Shown: positions 24,624 to 32,599 of the stretch, in pieces | Numbering within the stretch: position 1 is the first letter of the stretch | Layout of the letters: every line of letters starts with the position of its first letter | NCBI GenBank assembly: GCA_025966135.1 | Contig: JAOPVP010000033.1 | Span: forward strand, 1-36,903 | Direction of reading: 5' to 3' | Length of the DNA stretch: 36,903 bases | DNA from: Frankiales bacterium | Lineage (GTDB): Bacteria; Actinomycetota; Actinomycetes; Mycobacteriales; SCTD01 | Position numbers and translations under genes: made by a program | Notes under the pieces: model-generated | Database searches by the model: none | What the model was told of the DNA's origin: nothing | Seen by the model: only the letters and a program-made list of their open reading frames with translations

Positions 24624-25594
24624 GCAGTGCCTCCGAGCTGTCGGTAGCGGTCGAGCACTCTGGCCACGTAGGCCTGGGTCTCCGCGTAGGGCGGGACGCC
24701 GCCTGCCTTGCGGACGGCGGTGGGGCCGGCGTTGTAAGCGGCCAGCGCGAGGTCGGCGCGACCGCCGAACGCCGTGAGCTGCTGCTTGAGGTACCGCGCT
24801 CCACCGTCGAGCGCCTGGGCAGGGTCCAGGGCGTTGACGCCGAGCCCGGCGGCGGTCTGCGGCATGAGTTGCATGAGCCCTTGCGCGCCGGCACCGGAGG
24901 TGGCGCCGGCGTTGAAGCCCGACTCGGTCCAGGCGACGGCCGACAGCAGTCGCGGGTCCACGCCGGCCTTGTCGGCAGCCTGCTGCAGCTGCGCGGCGTA
25001 CTGCTGTCCGGCAGCAGGCAGTGCCGCTGCCCAGGTCCCTGGCGCCGCGGACGGGGTCCCTGTGACCCGACGGATGGAGGTGGCCTTGGACAGGTCGACG
25101 TCCTCGATCCGCACCTGGGCTCCGGTATGGGGCGCGACGACCCACTTCCCGTTGCCGATGTAGATGCCGATGTGGTCGACCGATCCCGGGTGGTTGAAGT
25201 AGACGAGATCACCGGCCTGGGCGTCGGCGGGGGACACCGGGGTGCCGGCCTTGCCCTGCTGCTCTGCCAGGCGCGGCAGCGTGACTCCGAGCTGGCCGTA
25301 GGTCCATTGGACGAGGCCCGAGCAGTCGAAGCCGCCGGGCTTGGAGCCGCCCCAGACGTACGGCGTCCCGATCTGCTGTTCCGCCAAGGCCACGGCGCTG
25401 GTCCCCAGCGCTGTCGGTGTGGCCGCCGGCAGGGCGGCCGAGCTCTGCACATCACTCAGGGTCGAGGCGAACGTCGCGGACGCGTCGGTCGGCACGGCCC
25501 CGACGACCCCGCCGGCCAGCGGCGTGCCGCCCGCGAGGGCTTGCAGGCGGGCCGAGATCTCCGCCGTACGAGCCTGGATCTCCTGGATGCTCAT
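24620..25594 (-). CDS. Bifunctional peptidoglycan hydrolase: NlpC/P60 plus lytic transglycosylase
   Basis: A 324-residue protein with two wall-cutting domains. The NlpC/P60 endopeptidase (~65-175) has Cys91 in 'FDCSGLVQWTYGQLG', His141 in 'VDHIGIYIGNGKW' and His156. The SLT transglycosylase (~200-320) has the catalytic Glu224 in 'AVAWTESGFNAGATSGAGAQGLMQLMP' and 'ALAAYNAGPTAV'. Residues 1-65 are a coiled, Ala/Thr-rich lead with no Sec signal peptide, similar in style to substrates of the flagellar export apparatus such as FlgJ. It overlaps fliJ and fliK by 4 bases each, deep inside the rod/hook operon. It probably opens the thick wall for the growing rod. Domains are clear; export route and role are inferred. 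Confidence 0.9.
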   Translation of the reverse strand: MSIQEIQARTAEISARLQALAGGTPLAGGVVGAVPTDASATFASTLSDVQSSAALPAATPTALGTSAVALAEQQIGTPYVWGGSKPGGFDCSGLVQWTYGQLGVTLPRLAEQQGKAGTPVSPADAQAGDLVYFNHPGSVDHIGIYIGNGKWVVAPHTGAQVRIEDVDLSKATSIRRVTGTPSAAPGTWAAALPAAGQQYAAQLQQAADKAGVDPRLLSAVAWTESGFNAGATSGAGAQGLMQLMPQTAAGLGVNALDPAQALDGGARYLKQQLTAFGGRADLALAAYNAGPTAVRKAGGVPPYAETQAYVARVLDRYRQLGGTA

Positions 25595-26007
25595 GGCCCG
25601 AACCGCCGCAGACCCGCGAGGTCGTCGGCGAGCCGCTGTGCGGTCTTCTCCTGCTGCGCCAGGGCCTCGCTGCGCTGGCGTGCGGCCAGCTCCTCGAACA
25701 GCCGGCGCCGTCGCCGCGACTCCGTCCACCCCTGTACGGCAAGGGCCTGGGCTTGCCGTGCCTCGTCGAGCTCCGCGGCTGCGGCAGCCACGGCCCCGGC
25801 CCGGAGGATCCGCACCTGGGTGCTGGCTTCCATCGCCTGACGCGTACCGCCCGCGAGCCCGGCGGCGCTGAGGTGCGCGAGCTCGAAGACATGGCTGCGG
25901 TCGGCCTCGTGCGCCACCGCCAGCGCGCGACCGGCCTTGCCACGGGCGACCGCCTCCTGCAGCTCGGCGACCCGCAACAGGGTCTTGATGGCGGAGCGGC
26001 GTCTCAT
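25591..26007 (-). CDS. fliJ: Flagellar export protein FliJ
   Basis: A 138-residue, mostly alpha-helical, highly charged protein consistent with the antiparallel coiled coil of FliJ, the central stalk of the FliI ATPase. Long A/E/R/Q-rich heptads are seen ('ELDEARQAQALAVQGWTESRRRRRLFEELAARQRSEALAQQEKTAQRLADDLA'). Sequence identity in this family is low, so the call leans on composition, size and position straight after fliI. ATG 26007 overlaps the fliI stop by 4 bases (ATGA); an upstream GTG frame to 26034 is less likely. Confidence 0.8.
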   Translation of the reverse strand: MRRRSAIKTLLRVAELQEAVARGKAGRALAVAHEADRSHVFELAHLSAAGLAGGTRQAMEASTQVRILRAGAVAAAAAELDEARQAQALAVQGWTESRRRRRLFEELAARQRSEALAQQEKTAQRLADDLAGLRRFGP

Positions 26008-27299
26008 GCCAGCACCTGCGAGAGCTGTTCCCACGAGCGCTCGCTGTCGGCGACCTCGTCGACCGGCTGGCGCAAGAAGGCCGACATCAGCTCGCGTCGG
26101 GCGAGCGCCTCGTCGACGTCGGGGTCGCTGCCGTGCTGGTAGGCGCCGATCTCCACCAGGTCCTTGGCCTCGTCGGCGGCGGCGAGCAGCCGGCGCAACC
26201 GGGCGGCGAGCTGCAGCCGAGGGCGGGGGGTGACCTTGCTGGCAAGTCGGGACACCGACTCGAGCACGTCGACCGTGGGGAAGTGCCCGGCCGCGGCGAG
26301 CCGCCGCGAGAGCACGATGTGGCCGTCCAGGATCGAGCGGGCATGGTCGGCGACCGGGTCGTTCATGTCGTCGCCCTCGACGAGCACGGTGTAGAGGGCG
26401 GTGATGGTGCCGGTCTCGCCCGGCCCGGCCCGCTCGAGCAGGCGAGGCAGCTCGGCGAACACCGAGGGCGGGTAGCCGCGGGTCGCCGGCGGCTCGCCGG
26501 CCGCCAGGCCGATCTCCCGCCTGGCCATGGCGAAGCGGGTGAGCGAGTCGACGAGCAGCAGGACGTCGAGGCCCTGGTCGCGGTAGTGCTCGGCGATGCG
26601 GGTCGCGGTGTACGCGGCGCGCAGCCGCATCAGCGGCGGTTCGTCGGAGGTGGCGACGACGCAGACGACCCGCTCGCGGCCCTTCTCGCCGAGGTCGTCC
26701 TCGAGGAACTCCCGGACCTCACGTCCGCGCTCGCCGACGAGCCCGACGACGATGACGTCGGCGCGCGTGCCGCGCGCCATCATCCCTAGCAGCGTGGACT
26801 TCCCTACCCCCGAGCCGGCAAAGATGCCGACCCGCTGGCCGCGACCGCACGGCGTCATCGTGTCGAGGCACCGCACCCCCAGGGTGAGTGGTGCTGAGAT
26901 GCGTTGGCGCTTCAGCGGGTGTGGGACCGGCGCGTCCAGCCCCGTGAGCTCGCCGGTGAGCGCGGGCCCGTCGTCGATCGGACGGCCCAGGGCGTCGAGG
27001 ACCCGGCCGGCCAGGTCCGGCCCGACCCGCATCCGCAGCCCGCTGCCGGTCGGCTCGACCTGGGCTCCTGGGGCGACGCCGTCCAGTTCGCCGTAGGGCG
27101 CGAGCAGCAGCGCGTCCTCCCGGACGGCGACGACCTGCGCGGGTACGCGTCGGTCGCCCACGGTGATGGCGACGACGTCCCCGAGCGAGCCGCGCAGCCC
27201 CTTGCACTCGGCTTCGAGGCCGACAACCCGGCTGATCCGCCCGCTGGCCTGCACAGGGCTCAAGCTGCCCAGGATCTCCGCGACGCTCGTCGTCGTCAT
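26004..27299 (-). CDS. fliI: Flagellum-specific ATPase FliI
   Basis: A 431-residue F1-beta-like ATPase that powers substrate unfolding for flagellar export. Walker A 'AGSGVGKST' is at 161-169, Walker B is in 'DVLLLVDSLTRFAMARREIGLAAGEPPATRGYPPSVF', and the type III ATPase hallmark 'EGDDMNDPVAD' is present. The N-terminal beta-barrel includes 'GRISRVVGLEAECKG'. ATG 27299 shares one base with the fliH stop (TGATG). A longer open frame to 27596 overlaps fliH and is rejected. Confidence 0.97.
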   Translation of the reverse strand: MTTTSVAEILGSLSPVQASGRISRVVGLEAECKGLRGSLGDVVAITVGDRRVPAQVVAVREDALLLAPYGELDGVAPGAQVEPTGSGLRMRVGPDLAGRVLDALGRPIDDGPALTGELTGLDAPVPHPLKRQRISAPLTLGVRCLDTMTPCGRGQRVGIFAGSGVGKSTLLGMMARGTRADVIVVGLVGERGREVREFLEDDLGEKGRERVVCVVATSDEPPLMRLRAAYTATRIAEHYRDQGLDVLLLVDSLTRFAMARREIGLAAGEPPATRGYPPSVFAELPRLLERAGPGETGTITALYTVLVEGDDMNDPVADHARSILDGHIVLSRRLAAAGHFPTVDVLESVSRLASKVTPRPRLQLAARLRRLLAAADEAKDLVEIGAYQHGSDPDVDEALARRELMSAFLRQPVDEVADSERSWEQLSQVLA

Positions 27300-27904
27300 C
27301 ACTGCGGTCCCCGTGCGGGGTCGACACCCATGGCCTGGGCGGCGATCCGCAAGGCGGCGGCGACAGTCACGTCGACGGTGCCGGTGCCGTTGTCGAACCG
27401 GGCGTCGCCGGGGTCGAGCCGGGGGTCGACGACGATCTCGATGTCGAGCCCGTCGGCCCACGTGCGCACGGCGGCCTCGTCGTGCGGCGAGACGGTCGCC
27501 CGGGTGGTCGCGCTGGGCAGCATGGCGGCGGCGGCAGCCCCCAGTCGTGCCAGCACACTGCGGCTGTCCTTGCTGAGGTCGTGGCGCAGGACCCATTCGG
27601 CGATGTCGATCGCCGAGGCGAGGACAGCCCGGCTGCTCACGTCGACCGCGGCGGCCCGCTGGGTCGTCGCGGTACGGGCGAGCTGCTCGAGGGCCGCCGC
27701 GATCCGTGGCCCTGCGTCGGCGCCTTCGGCGAGCGCCGCGCCGCGGCCGTCGTCGAGGCCCGCTGCGTAGGCAGCGGCGATCGTGTCCTGGCGCTCCTTC
27801 TCCGCGAGCAGGGCGGCAGCGGTACGTGCTGCAGCCTCGTTGCGGACCTCCTTGACGTCGCCGGCCTTGAGGAACCGGGGCGCGGCGCTAGTCATCGTCG
27901 TCAT
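27299..27904 (-). CDS. fliH: Flagellar export regulator FliH
   Basis: A 201-residue protein related to V/F-ATPase peripheral stalks that tethers FliI. An N-terminal Ala/Glu-rich coiled coil contains 'AAYAAGLDDGRGAALAEGADAG', the FliH GxxxG-like stretch. The C-terminal globular part includes 'ASAIDIAEWVLRHDL', 'TVSPHDEAAVRTWA' and 'IVVDPRLDPGDARFDNGTGTVDVT', matching the 'vDpsLepGgcrveT..G.iDas' of the family. It overlaps the fliG end; ATG 27895 is an alternative start. Confidence 0.9.
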   Translation of the reverse strand: MTTMTSAAPRFLKAGDVKEVRNEAAARTAAALLAEKERQDTIAAAYAAGLDDGRGAALAEGADAGPRIAAALEQLARTATTQRAAAVDVSSRAVLASAIDIAEWVLRHDLSKDSRSVLARLGAAAAAMLPSATTRATVSPHDEAAVRTWADGLDIEIVVDPRLDPGDARFDNGTGTVDVTVAAALRIAAQAMGVDPARGPQ

Positions 27905-28883
27905 CGCGGCTCAGGACCAGCGAGCCCTCCTCCTCGAGCTGGCGGGCGACGGCAACCACGCCGCTGCGGGCCTCGGCAACGTCGCTTGCACGCACACCGC
28001 GCAGCACGTCCATCTCCTCGAGCAGGCTCTCGGCGGCGCGTTCGGAGAGGTTGCCGAGAACCTTGGCCGTGATGGTCTCCGGGCTGGTGGACAGGGCCAC
28101 CGCCAGCTGCTTGCTTTCGACCGACCGCAGCAGGACCTGCATCGAACGTGGTTCGAGGTCGCAGACGTCGTCGAAGGTGAACAGGGCGTCGCGCGTGAGC
28201 TCCGCGAGCTCGGGGCTGGCGACCGCGACTGCCTGCAGGACCTCGCGGCTCGCGTTCCGTCCGGCCCTGGACAGCAGGCCGGCCAGGAGGTCCGGGCCGT
28301 CCACCTTGCGGACCTCGGTGCGCAGCACGTCCTGGATGCGGGAGCGCAGCCCGGCCTCGACCTGCCGGAGCGTGTCGGGGTGAACCGCGCCGAGGCCGGC
28401 GATGCGGGTGGCGACCCGGCCCTGGTCGTCGGCCGGCAGCCGAGTCAGCAGCTGCGCCGCGGCCCGCGGCTCGAGATGGGCAAGCGCGAGTGCGACCGCA
28501 CCGGCAGGTTCGGTCGCCAGTCCCTTGGCGGCTGCATCCGGGTCGGCGTCGGCGAGCCAGGCGAAGGGCGCCGGCAGGTCGAGCTCCTCGCCGAGGGCGG
28601 TACCGCGATCCTGACCCAGGGCGCGCACCAGTAGCTCCTTCGCGAAGCGCTTACCCGGTGCGGGAAGCACGCCGGGCTCGCCGAGGCCGCGAACGAGCTC
28701 GTGGATGGTGGCGCGCACCTCGTCGGGGCTGACCGGGCCGAGGGTTGCGACCTCACCAGCGAGGACCCGGACCTCGTCCTCGTCGAGGCCGCGCAGGAGG
28801 GTGGCAGCCCGCTCCGGTCCGAGCGCCACCAACGTGATTGCGGCCTTGCGGCGACCGGCGGAGGGCGTGACGACAACGGTCAC
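27888..28883 (-). CDS. fliG: Flagellar motor switch protein FliG
   Basis: A 331-residue C-ring protein with N, middle and C domains. The C-terminal torque domain contains 'LFTFDDVCDLEPRSMQVLLRSVESKQLAVALSTSPETITAKVLGNLSERAAESLLEEMDVLRGVRASDVAEARSGVV', the best conserved FliG region, including the charged torque helix. 'RRKAAITLVALGPERAATLLRGL' marks the N domain that meets FliF. It ends in five Asp residues. The GTG overlaps the fliF stop by 4 bases. Confidence 0.97.
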   Translation of the reverse strand: MTVVVTPSAGRRKAAITLVALGPERAATLLRGLDEDEVRVLAGEVATLGPVSPDEVRATIHELVRGLGEPGVLPAPGKRFAKELLVRALGQDRGTALGEELDLPAPFAWLADADPDAAAKGLATEPAGAVALALAHLEPRAAAQLLTRLPADDQGRVATRIAGLGAVHPDTLRQVEAGLRSRIQDVLRTEVRKVDGPDLLAGLLSRAGRNASREVLQAVAVASPELAELTRDALFTFDDVCDLEPRSMQVLLRSVESKQLAVALSTSPETITAKVLGNLSERAAESLLEEMDVLRGVRASDVAEARSGVVAVARQLEEEGSLVLSRDDDDD

Positions 28884-30445
28884 CGGTCACCGGGTCCCAC
28901 GTTGGCCAGCCAGCCGCGCAGCATGCCGGCCACCTCGTCGGGGCTCTCGTCGAGCACCTCGAGGAGCTCGTCCGAGGACCGCTGGCTGGGTGCGATCCGG
29001 GCGGGCAGGGCCGCTGCGGCGGCGCGGTCGCCAAGGGAACCACGCCGGCCTGCCTCGACCGCTGCAGTGACCTGGTAGGCCGGGACCTCGGTGGAGATGC
29101 CGCGCTTCAGCGTGCGCCAGAAGCCGAACCCGACGAACAGCAGCAGCAGCGCACCCAAGGCCTTCGGGCCGTAGGTGGTCAGCAGGTCCAGCGGCCCGCT
29201 CTTGGCTGCGGTCGTGGAGAGCGCCTTGGTGGAGTTGATGAGGAAGGACGGCGTGGTCACCGACAGGGTGTCGCCGCGCTTGGGGTCGAGACCGACTGCG
29301 CCCGCGACCATCGACTGGATGTCGGCCGTGGCGGGGATGTTCTTGGCGTTGCTGTCGACCGCGACCGCGACGGTCAGGCGCTTGACGCCTCCGGGCGCCA
29401 CGACCTCGTGCAAGTTGGTCACCGAGACGCCGTTGGTGGTCGAGCTGTCGGTCTTCGTGTAGCCGTTGGTCGTCGAGGTCGTGCTGGTCGTGGGCAGCGC
29501 TCCTGTGGCGTTGGGGGTGGTGACGGCACCACCTGGCGCGGCGCTGGCTCCCGGCGTGGGCTTGTAGATCTCGCTGGACTTGGTCTGCGACAGGATCGCC
29601 GCCTGCTTCGGGTCATAGGTCTGGCTGTCGATGGTCTTGTCCGAGGTGTCCATCTCCGCGTTGACCCGGACCACGGCGTGGCCCGGGCCGAGCAGGGTGT
29701 CGAACATGGAGCTGACCTGCGCGTTGAGCGCGTCCTCGTAGCTGCGTCGCGTCGCGTCGAGCTTGCCCGTGGTGGTGCTGCCACCGGTCAGCAGCGTGCC
29801 GCTGCCGTCGGTGATGCTCACGTCCTTGGGCGCCAGCGACGGGACAGCGCTGGATACCAGGTGCGTCATCGCGTCGACGGTGCTGCTCGACAGGGTGCCG
29901 GTGGTCTGGACGAGGACCGAGGCGCTGGCCGGGTCCTGCGTCTCGCTGAACAGCCGCTTCTGCGGCAGCGCCAGGTGCACCTGCGCGCTGCGCACGCCTT
30001 CGATCTGCTGGAGGCTGGCCGCCAGGGTCGACTCCAGCGCCCGCTGGTAGGCGACCTGCTGCTGGAAGGACGAGGACGTCAGCCCCTGCTTGTCGAAGGC
30101 CGCCCAGCCGTCCTGGGTGCTGCCGGCCGGCAGACCTGCTGCGGCGACGGCGATCCGCTCCTTGTCGAGGGACGCCTGCGGCACCATCACTGTCGTGCCA
30201 CCGGACGCGAGCTGGTAGGTCACGCCATCCGCTTGCAGTTTCGCGGTGACGGCCGCTGCATCCTTCGGGGCCAGGCCCGCCATGAGCACGCCGTACGACG
30301 GTGCGCTGACCCACTTGAGGAAGAACACGCCGCCGGTGACCCCGAGCACGGACAGCAGGCCGATGATGACCAGCTGGGAGGGCGAGAAGCCCTTGAGCGT
30401 GCTGAGTGCCCGCGCCTTCAGTGCCTCCACGTCGAGAGCTGCCAT
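28880..30445 (-). CDS. fliF: Flagellar MS-ring protein FliF
   Basis: A 521-residue membrane ring protein. TM1 is near residues 24-46 ('LVIIGLLSVLGVTGGVFFLKW') and TM2 near 435-455 ('GPKALGALLLLFVGFGFWRTL'). Between them lie the ring-building domains: 'YGVLMAGLAPKDAAAVTAKLQADGVTYQLASGGTTVMVP', 'FQQQVAYQRALESTLAASLQQIEGVRSAQVHLALPQKRLF', and a T/S/G-rich insert. The C-tail 'SSDELLEVLDESPDEVAGMLRGWL' is the FliG-binding helix. ATG 30445 shares one base with the fliE stop (TGATG). Confidence 0.97.
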   Translation of the reverse strand: MAALDVEALKARALSTLKGFSPSQLVIIGLLSVLGVTGGVFFLKWVSAPSYGVLMAGLAPKDAAAVTAKLQADGVTYQLASGGTTVMVPQASLDKERIAVAAAGLPAGSTQDGWAAFDKQGLTSSSFQQQVAYQRALESTLAASLQQIEGVRSAQVHLALPQKRLFSETQDPASASVLVQTTGTLSSSTVDAMTHLVSSAVPSLAPKDVSITDGSGTLLTGGSTTTGKLDATRRSYEDALNAQVSSMFDTLLGPGHAVVRVNAEMDTSDKTIDSQTYDPKQAAILSQTKSSEIYKPTPGASAAPGGAVTTPNATGALPTTSTTSTTNGYTKTDSSTTNGVSVTNLHEVVAPGGVKRLTVAVAVDSNAKNIPATADIQSMVAGAVGLDPKRGDTLSVTTPSFLINSTKALSTTAAKSGPLDLLTTYGPKALGALLLLFVGFGFWRTLKRGISTEVPAYQVTAAVEAGRRGSLGDRAAAAALPARIAPSQRSSDELLEVLDESPDEVAGMLRGWLANVGPGDR

Positions 30446-30729
30446 CAGACCTGCATCCTCATGATCTCCTGGTAGGACTCGATCGCGCGGTTGCGCAGCG
30501 CGACAGTGAGCTCGACGCCGAGCTGCGCCTTGGCGGCTGCCGTGGCGAACTGGTGAACGTCGGTGAGAGTCCCGGTGGCAACGCTCTCCGCCAGCTGGTC
30601 GGCGCCGTTGGTCAGCTGCGTCACGCTGTTGAGGCTGTCCGCGAACGCGCTGGACGAGGTCGCCGCCGTGCCGCCGCTCGAGACGGTCGGTGGGACGAAC
30701 GGCGTCGCGCCGACGCCGGAGACGATCAC
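30445..30729 (-). CDS. fliE: Flagellar hook-basal body protein FliE
   Basis: A 94-residue rod-MS-ring adaptor. The helical C-terminal half 'DVHQFATAAAKAQLGVELTVALRNRAIESYQEIMRMQV' is the FliE signature (family 'dvh.vmiAaekA.lslqlt.qvRnKlveAYqEimrMqv'). Size is normal. The GTG overlaps the flgC stop by 4 bases. Confidence 0.95.
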   Translation of the reverse strand: MIVSGVGATPFVPPTVSSGGTAATSSSAFADSLNSVTQLTNGADQLAESVATGTLTDVHQFATAAAKAQLGVELTVALRNRAIESYQEIMRMQV

Positions 30730-31127
30730 GAGCCGGAGCCGATCCGCAGTGCCTGCGAGTAGCTGTCACGGGCCTGCTGCATCACCGTCAGGTTCGCCTG
30801 GTACAGCCGGCTCGCCATCATCATGTTCGTCATCTCCTCGGTCATGTCGACCACCGGATGCGTGACGTAGCCGGCACTGTCGGCCAGTGGGTTCTCGGGG
30901 TCGTAGACGACCACTGGCGGACCGCCCTGCTGCACCGTCGAGGAGACGGCGACGCCGTCCGTGCCCGGCAGCGACTGCGCGACCACGAGGCTGGCGCGGA
31001 ACGGTGCCTGGCCCGCGGGGCGGATCGTGTTGACGTTGGCGATGTTGTTGGAGATGACGTCCACCATCGTGCGGCCCAGGGTGACGCCGGAGGCGGCAGC
31101 GTCGAGGGCGCCGAACATCCCGCTCAT
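30726..31127 (-). CDS. flgC: Flagellar proximal rod protein FlgC
   Basis: A 133-residue rod protein. 'FGALDAAASGVTLGRTMVDVISNNIANVNTIRP' and the C-terminal 'DMTEEMTNMMMASRLYQANLTVMQQARDSYSQALRIG' are typical, as is 'DPENPLADSAGYVTHPVVD' (FlgC 'dP.hPdAdaeGYV.yPnVn'). ATG shares one base with the flgB stop. Confidence 0.96.
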   Translation of the reverse strand: MSGMFGALDAAASGVTLGRTMVDVISNNIANVNTIRPAGQAPFRASLVVAQSLPGTDGVAVSSTVQQGGPPVVVYDPENPLADSAGYVTHPVVDMTEEMTNMMMASRLYQANLTVMQQARDSYSQALRIGSGS

Positions 31128-31474
31128 CAGCGGAGCGCCGTGCGGAGGACGCTCAGGCGGTAGTTGGTGGCCTGCACCAGGGCGTCGTACTGCAGCCCAC
31201 TCTTCATCAGCGAAGTCGACTCGGTGGCCAGGTCGACGTTGTTTCCGCTCGCGTCCGAGACCGCGCCGGTGCCCGTGACATCGAGGGAGGCGGACGCGGG
31301 ATCGCTGCCCCCCGCCAGCGCCGCCGACAGGTTGCTCTCAAAGGACACCTGCTGGGCCTGGTACTTGGGTGTCATCACGTTGGCGATGTTCTGGGCGGAG
31401 ACGCGCTGTCGCAGCGCGACGCCGTCCATCGCCCTCTCGAGAGCGCTCTGCACGCTATCGGTGAACAGGGTCAT
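31127..31474 (-). CDS. flgB: Flagellar proximal rod protein FlgB
   Basis: A 115-residue rod protein. 'ALERAMDGVALRQRVSAQNIANVMTPKYQAQQVSFESNL' is the FlgB N-terminus, and 'VDLATESTSLMKSGLQYDALVQATNYRLSVLRTAL' the C-terminus. It is the first gene of the flgBC-fliEFGHIJ operon, with a 207-base upstream gap. Confidence 0.95.
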   Translation of the reverse strand: MTLFTDSVQSALERAMDGVALRQRVSAQNIANVMTPKYQAQQVSFESNLSAALAGGSDPASASLDVTGTGAVSDASGNNVDLATESTSLMKSGLQYDALVQATNYRLSVLRTALR

Positions 31475-31621
31475 CCGGACTCCACGTCAGGTGGCGGGGT
31501 CATCCATGAGCAAGGTCGTACGTCCATGTGCGGCATGCATCGGAAGGCGCGATCTTGGTCTGTCGCTCCATCCCGGACTTTTTCCGAAACCGTCCGACCG
31601 GGTGGTGCGGGCCTAGTCCTC

Positions 31622-31647
31622 GTGGAGTCACCCACCCGTGGACTCAC
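31622..31647. promoter_or_regulatory. Near-perfect direct repeat upstream of flgB
   Basis: GTGGAGTCAC (31622-31631) and GTGGACTCAC (31638-31647) match at 9 of 10 positions with a 16-bp period. They lie about 150 bp upstream of flgB in the largest non-coding gap of the early flagellar genes. No FliA-like promoter is seen in this gap, so early genes may be controlled by another factor binding here. This is inferred. Confidence 0.35.
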
Positions 31648-31681
31648 AGACCATCGGTACGTCGTGCCGCCGGCGCGCAGG

Positions 31682-31951
31682 TCAGGCAACGCCGTAGGCC
31701 TGCTCGCGGGTCAGCCCCACCCGCCGCTTCCAGCCGGCCTTCTCGGTGGCCTCCAGCTGCGCGAGGACGGTCCGGGCGCGCAGCTGCAGCGCAGCCGGGA
31801 CGGGCCCCGCGGGAAGGGCAGGGGGAGGGCTGGCGACGTCGAGCCCGCGGGTCGCGAAGCCGTCCGCCGTCCGTCGTACCCATTCCTCGAACGCGTCGAG
31901 GGCAGTGCTCCACGTCTCAGGGAGGTCGGGGTCCTGAGTGAGCTCAGTCAT
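31682..31951 (-). CDS. Unrecognised 89-aa protein in the flagellar late-gene block
   Basis: I do not recognise a family. The protein is acidic at the N-terminus ('TELTQDPDLPETWSTALDAFEEWVRRTADGF'), has a short proline-rich hinge ('PPPALPAGPVPAAL'), and then a predicted helix ('RARTVLAQLEATEKAGWKRRVGLTREQAYG'). Two helices around a hinge and a size near 10 kDa suggest a FliT-like secretion chaperone or an adaptor. Its position after fliD-fliS-glycosyltransferase-methyltransferase fits, but no FliT motif is seen. ATG 31951 is 27 bases after the methyltransferase stop. Confidence 0.6.
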   Translation of the reverse strand: MTELTQDPDLPETWSTALDAFEEWVRRTADGFATRGLDVASPPPALPAGPVPAALQLRARTVLAQLEATEKAGWKRRVGLTREQAYGVA

Positions 31952-31978
31952 GCGGACTCATCCTCGTTCGTCAGACCG

Positions 31979-32599
31979 TCAGCGGCCGGGCTTCGAGGCC
32001 AGCATCAGGAGGGAGATGTTGTTGTAAAACCACAGTCCGTCGACGGACCAGTCCGTGTGCTTGTGAACGGTGTTGGTGAAGGTGAAGGGCGTGAACCACA
32101 CGTTGTGGTCCGGGTGCACGATCTCGGTGAAGACGCCGGCCGCCGCGTCGAACTCGAAGTGGCCGCCGCGGCACTGAAAGGCGTCGGGCACGGTCAGGAT
32201 CGCGGCACCGAAGTCGACGGAGTCGAGCTGGCGGAAGAACGTGGTGATGTCGGAGACGTGTTCGAGGACCTCAGGCACGAGCAGGATGTCGTAGGTGTCC
32301 GTGACCTGCGACCAGTCCGTCAGCAGCCTCCCTCGGACGTGCGGGCGAAGGGCCTCCATCGCTTCGACGTGCGGGTCGAGCCCGTCCAGCTGTGCACAGA
32401 TCGCGTCGAGCTGCACATGCAGGTTGCGAGCCGGGTCGGTGATCGGCCAGTCGGCGCAGCCGACGTGCAGAACGCGCTTGCCGGTGAGCAGCCCCGCCAG
32501 GACGTCCCAGCGCGGGAGGCCGACGAGCTCGTCGCTGACCTGCACCTGCTGCACGAAGTAGGGGTCGTGCTGAGTCGCCAGCGGCTGGGTGATCGTCAC
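31979..32599 (-). CDS. SAM-dependent methyltransferase, class I fold
   Basis: A 206-residue protein. Motif I is 'RVLHVGCADWPITD' near residue 42, and the post-I acidic region is 'LDAICAQLDGLDPH'. Motif II-like 'YDILLVPEVLEHVSDITTFFRQLDSV' follows, then 'GAAILTVPDAF'. This is the layout of Methyltransf_11/23 enzymes acting on small molecules or sugars. The ATG overlaps the glycosyltransferase stop by 4 bases, so the two are coupled. A role in methylating a flagellin glycan is likely by context but unproven. Confidence 0.8.
   Translation of the reverse strand: MTITQPLATQHDPYFVQQVQVSDELVGLPRWDVLAGLLTGKRVLHVGCADWPITDPARNLHVQLDAICAQLDGLDPHVEAMEALRPHVRGRLLTDWSQVTDTYDILLVPEVLEHVSDITTFFRQLDSVDFGAAILTVPDAFQCRGGHFEFDAAAGVFTEIVHPDHNVWFTPFTFTNTVHKHTDWSVDGLWFYNNISLLMLASKPGR

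Noticed and set aside
26004..27596. Longer upstream starts for fliI, fliK, fliF, fliQ and motB
   Set aside because: Each extension overlaps the previous flagellar gene in another frame, lacks family similarity, and a well-placed start overlapping the upstream stop exists.
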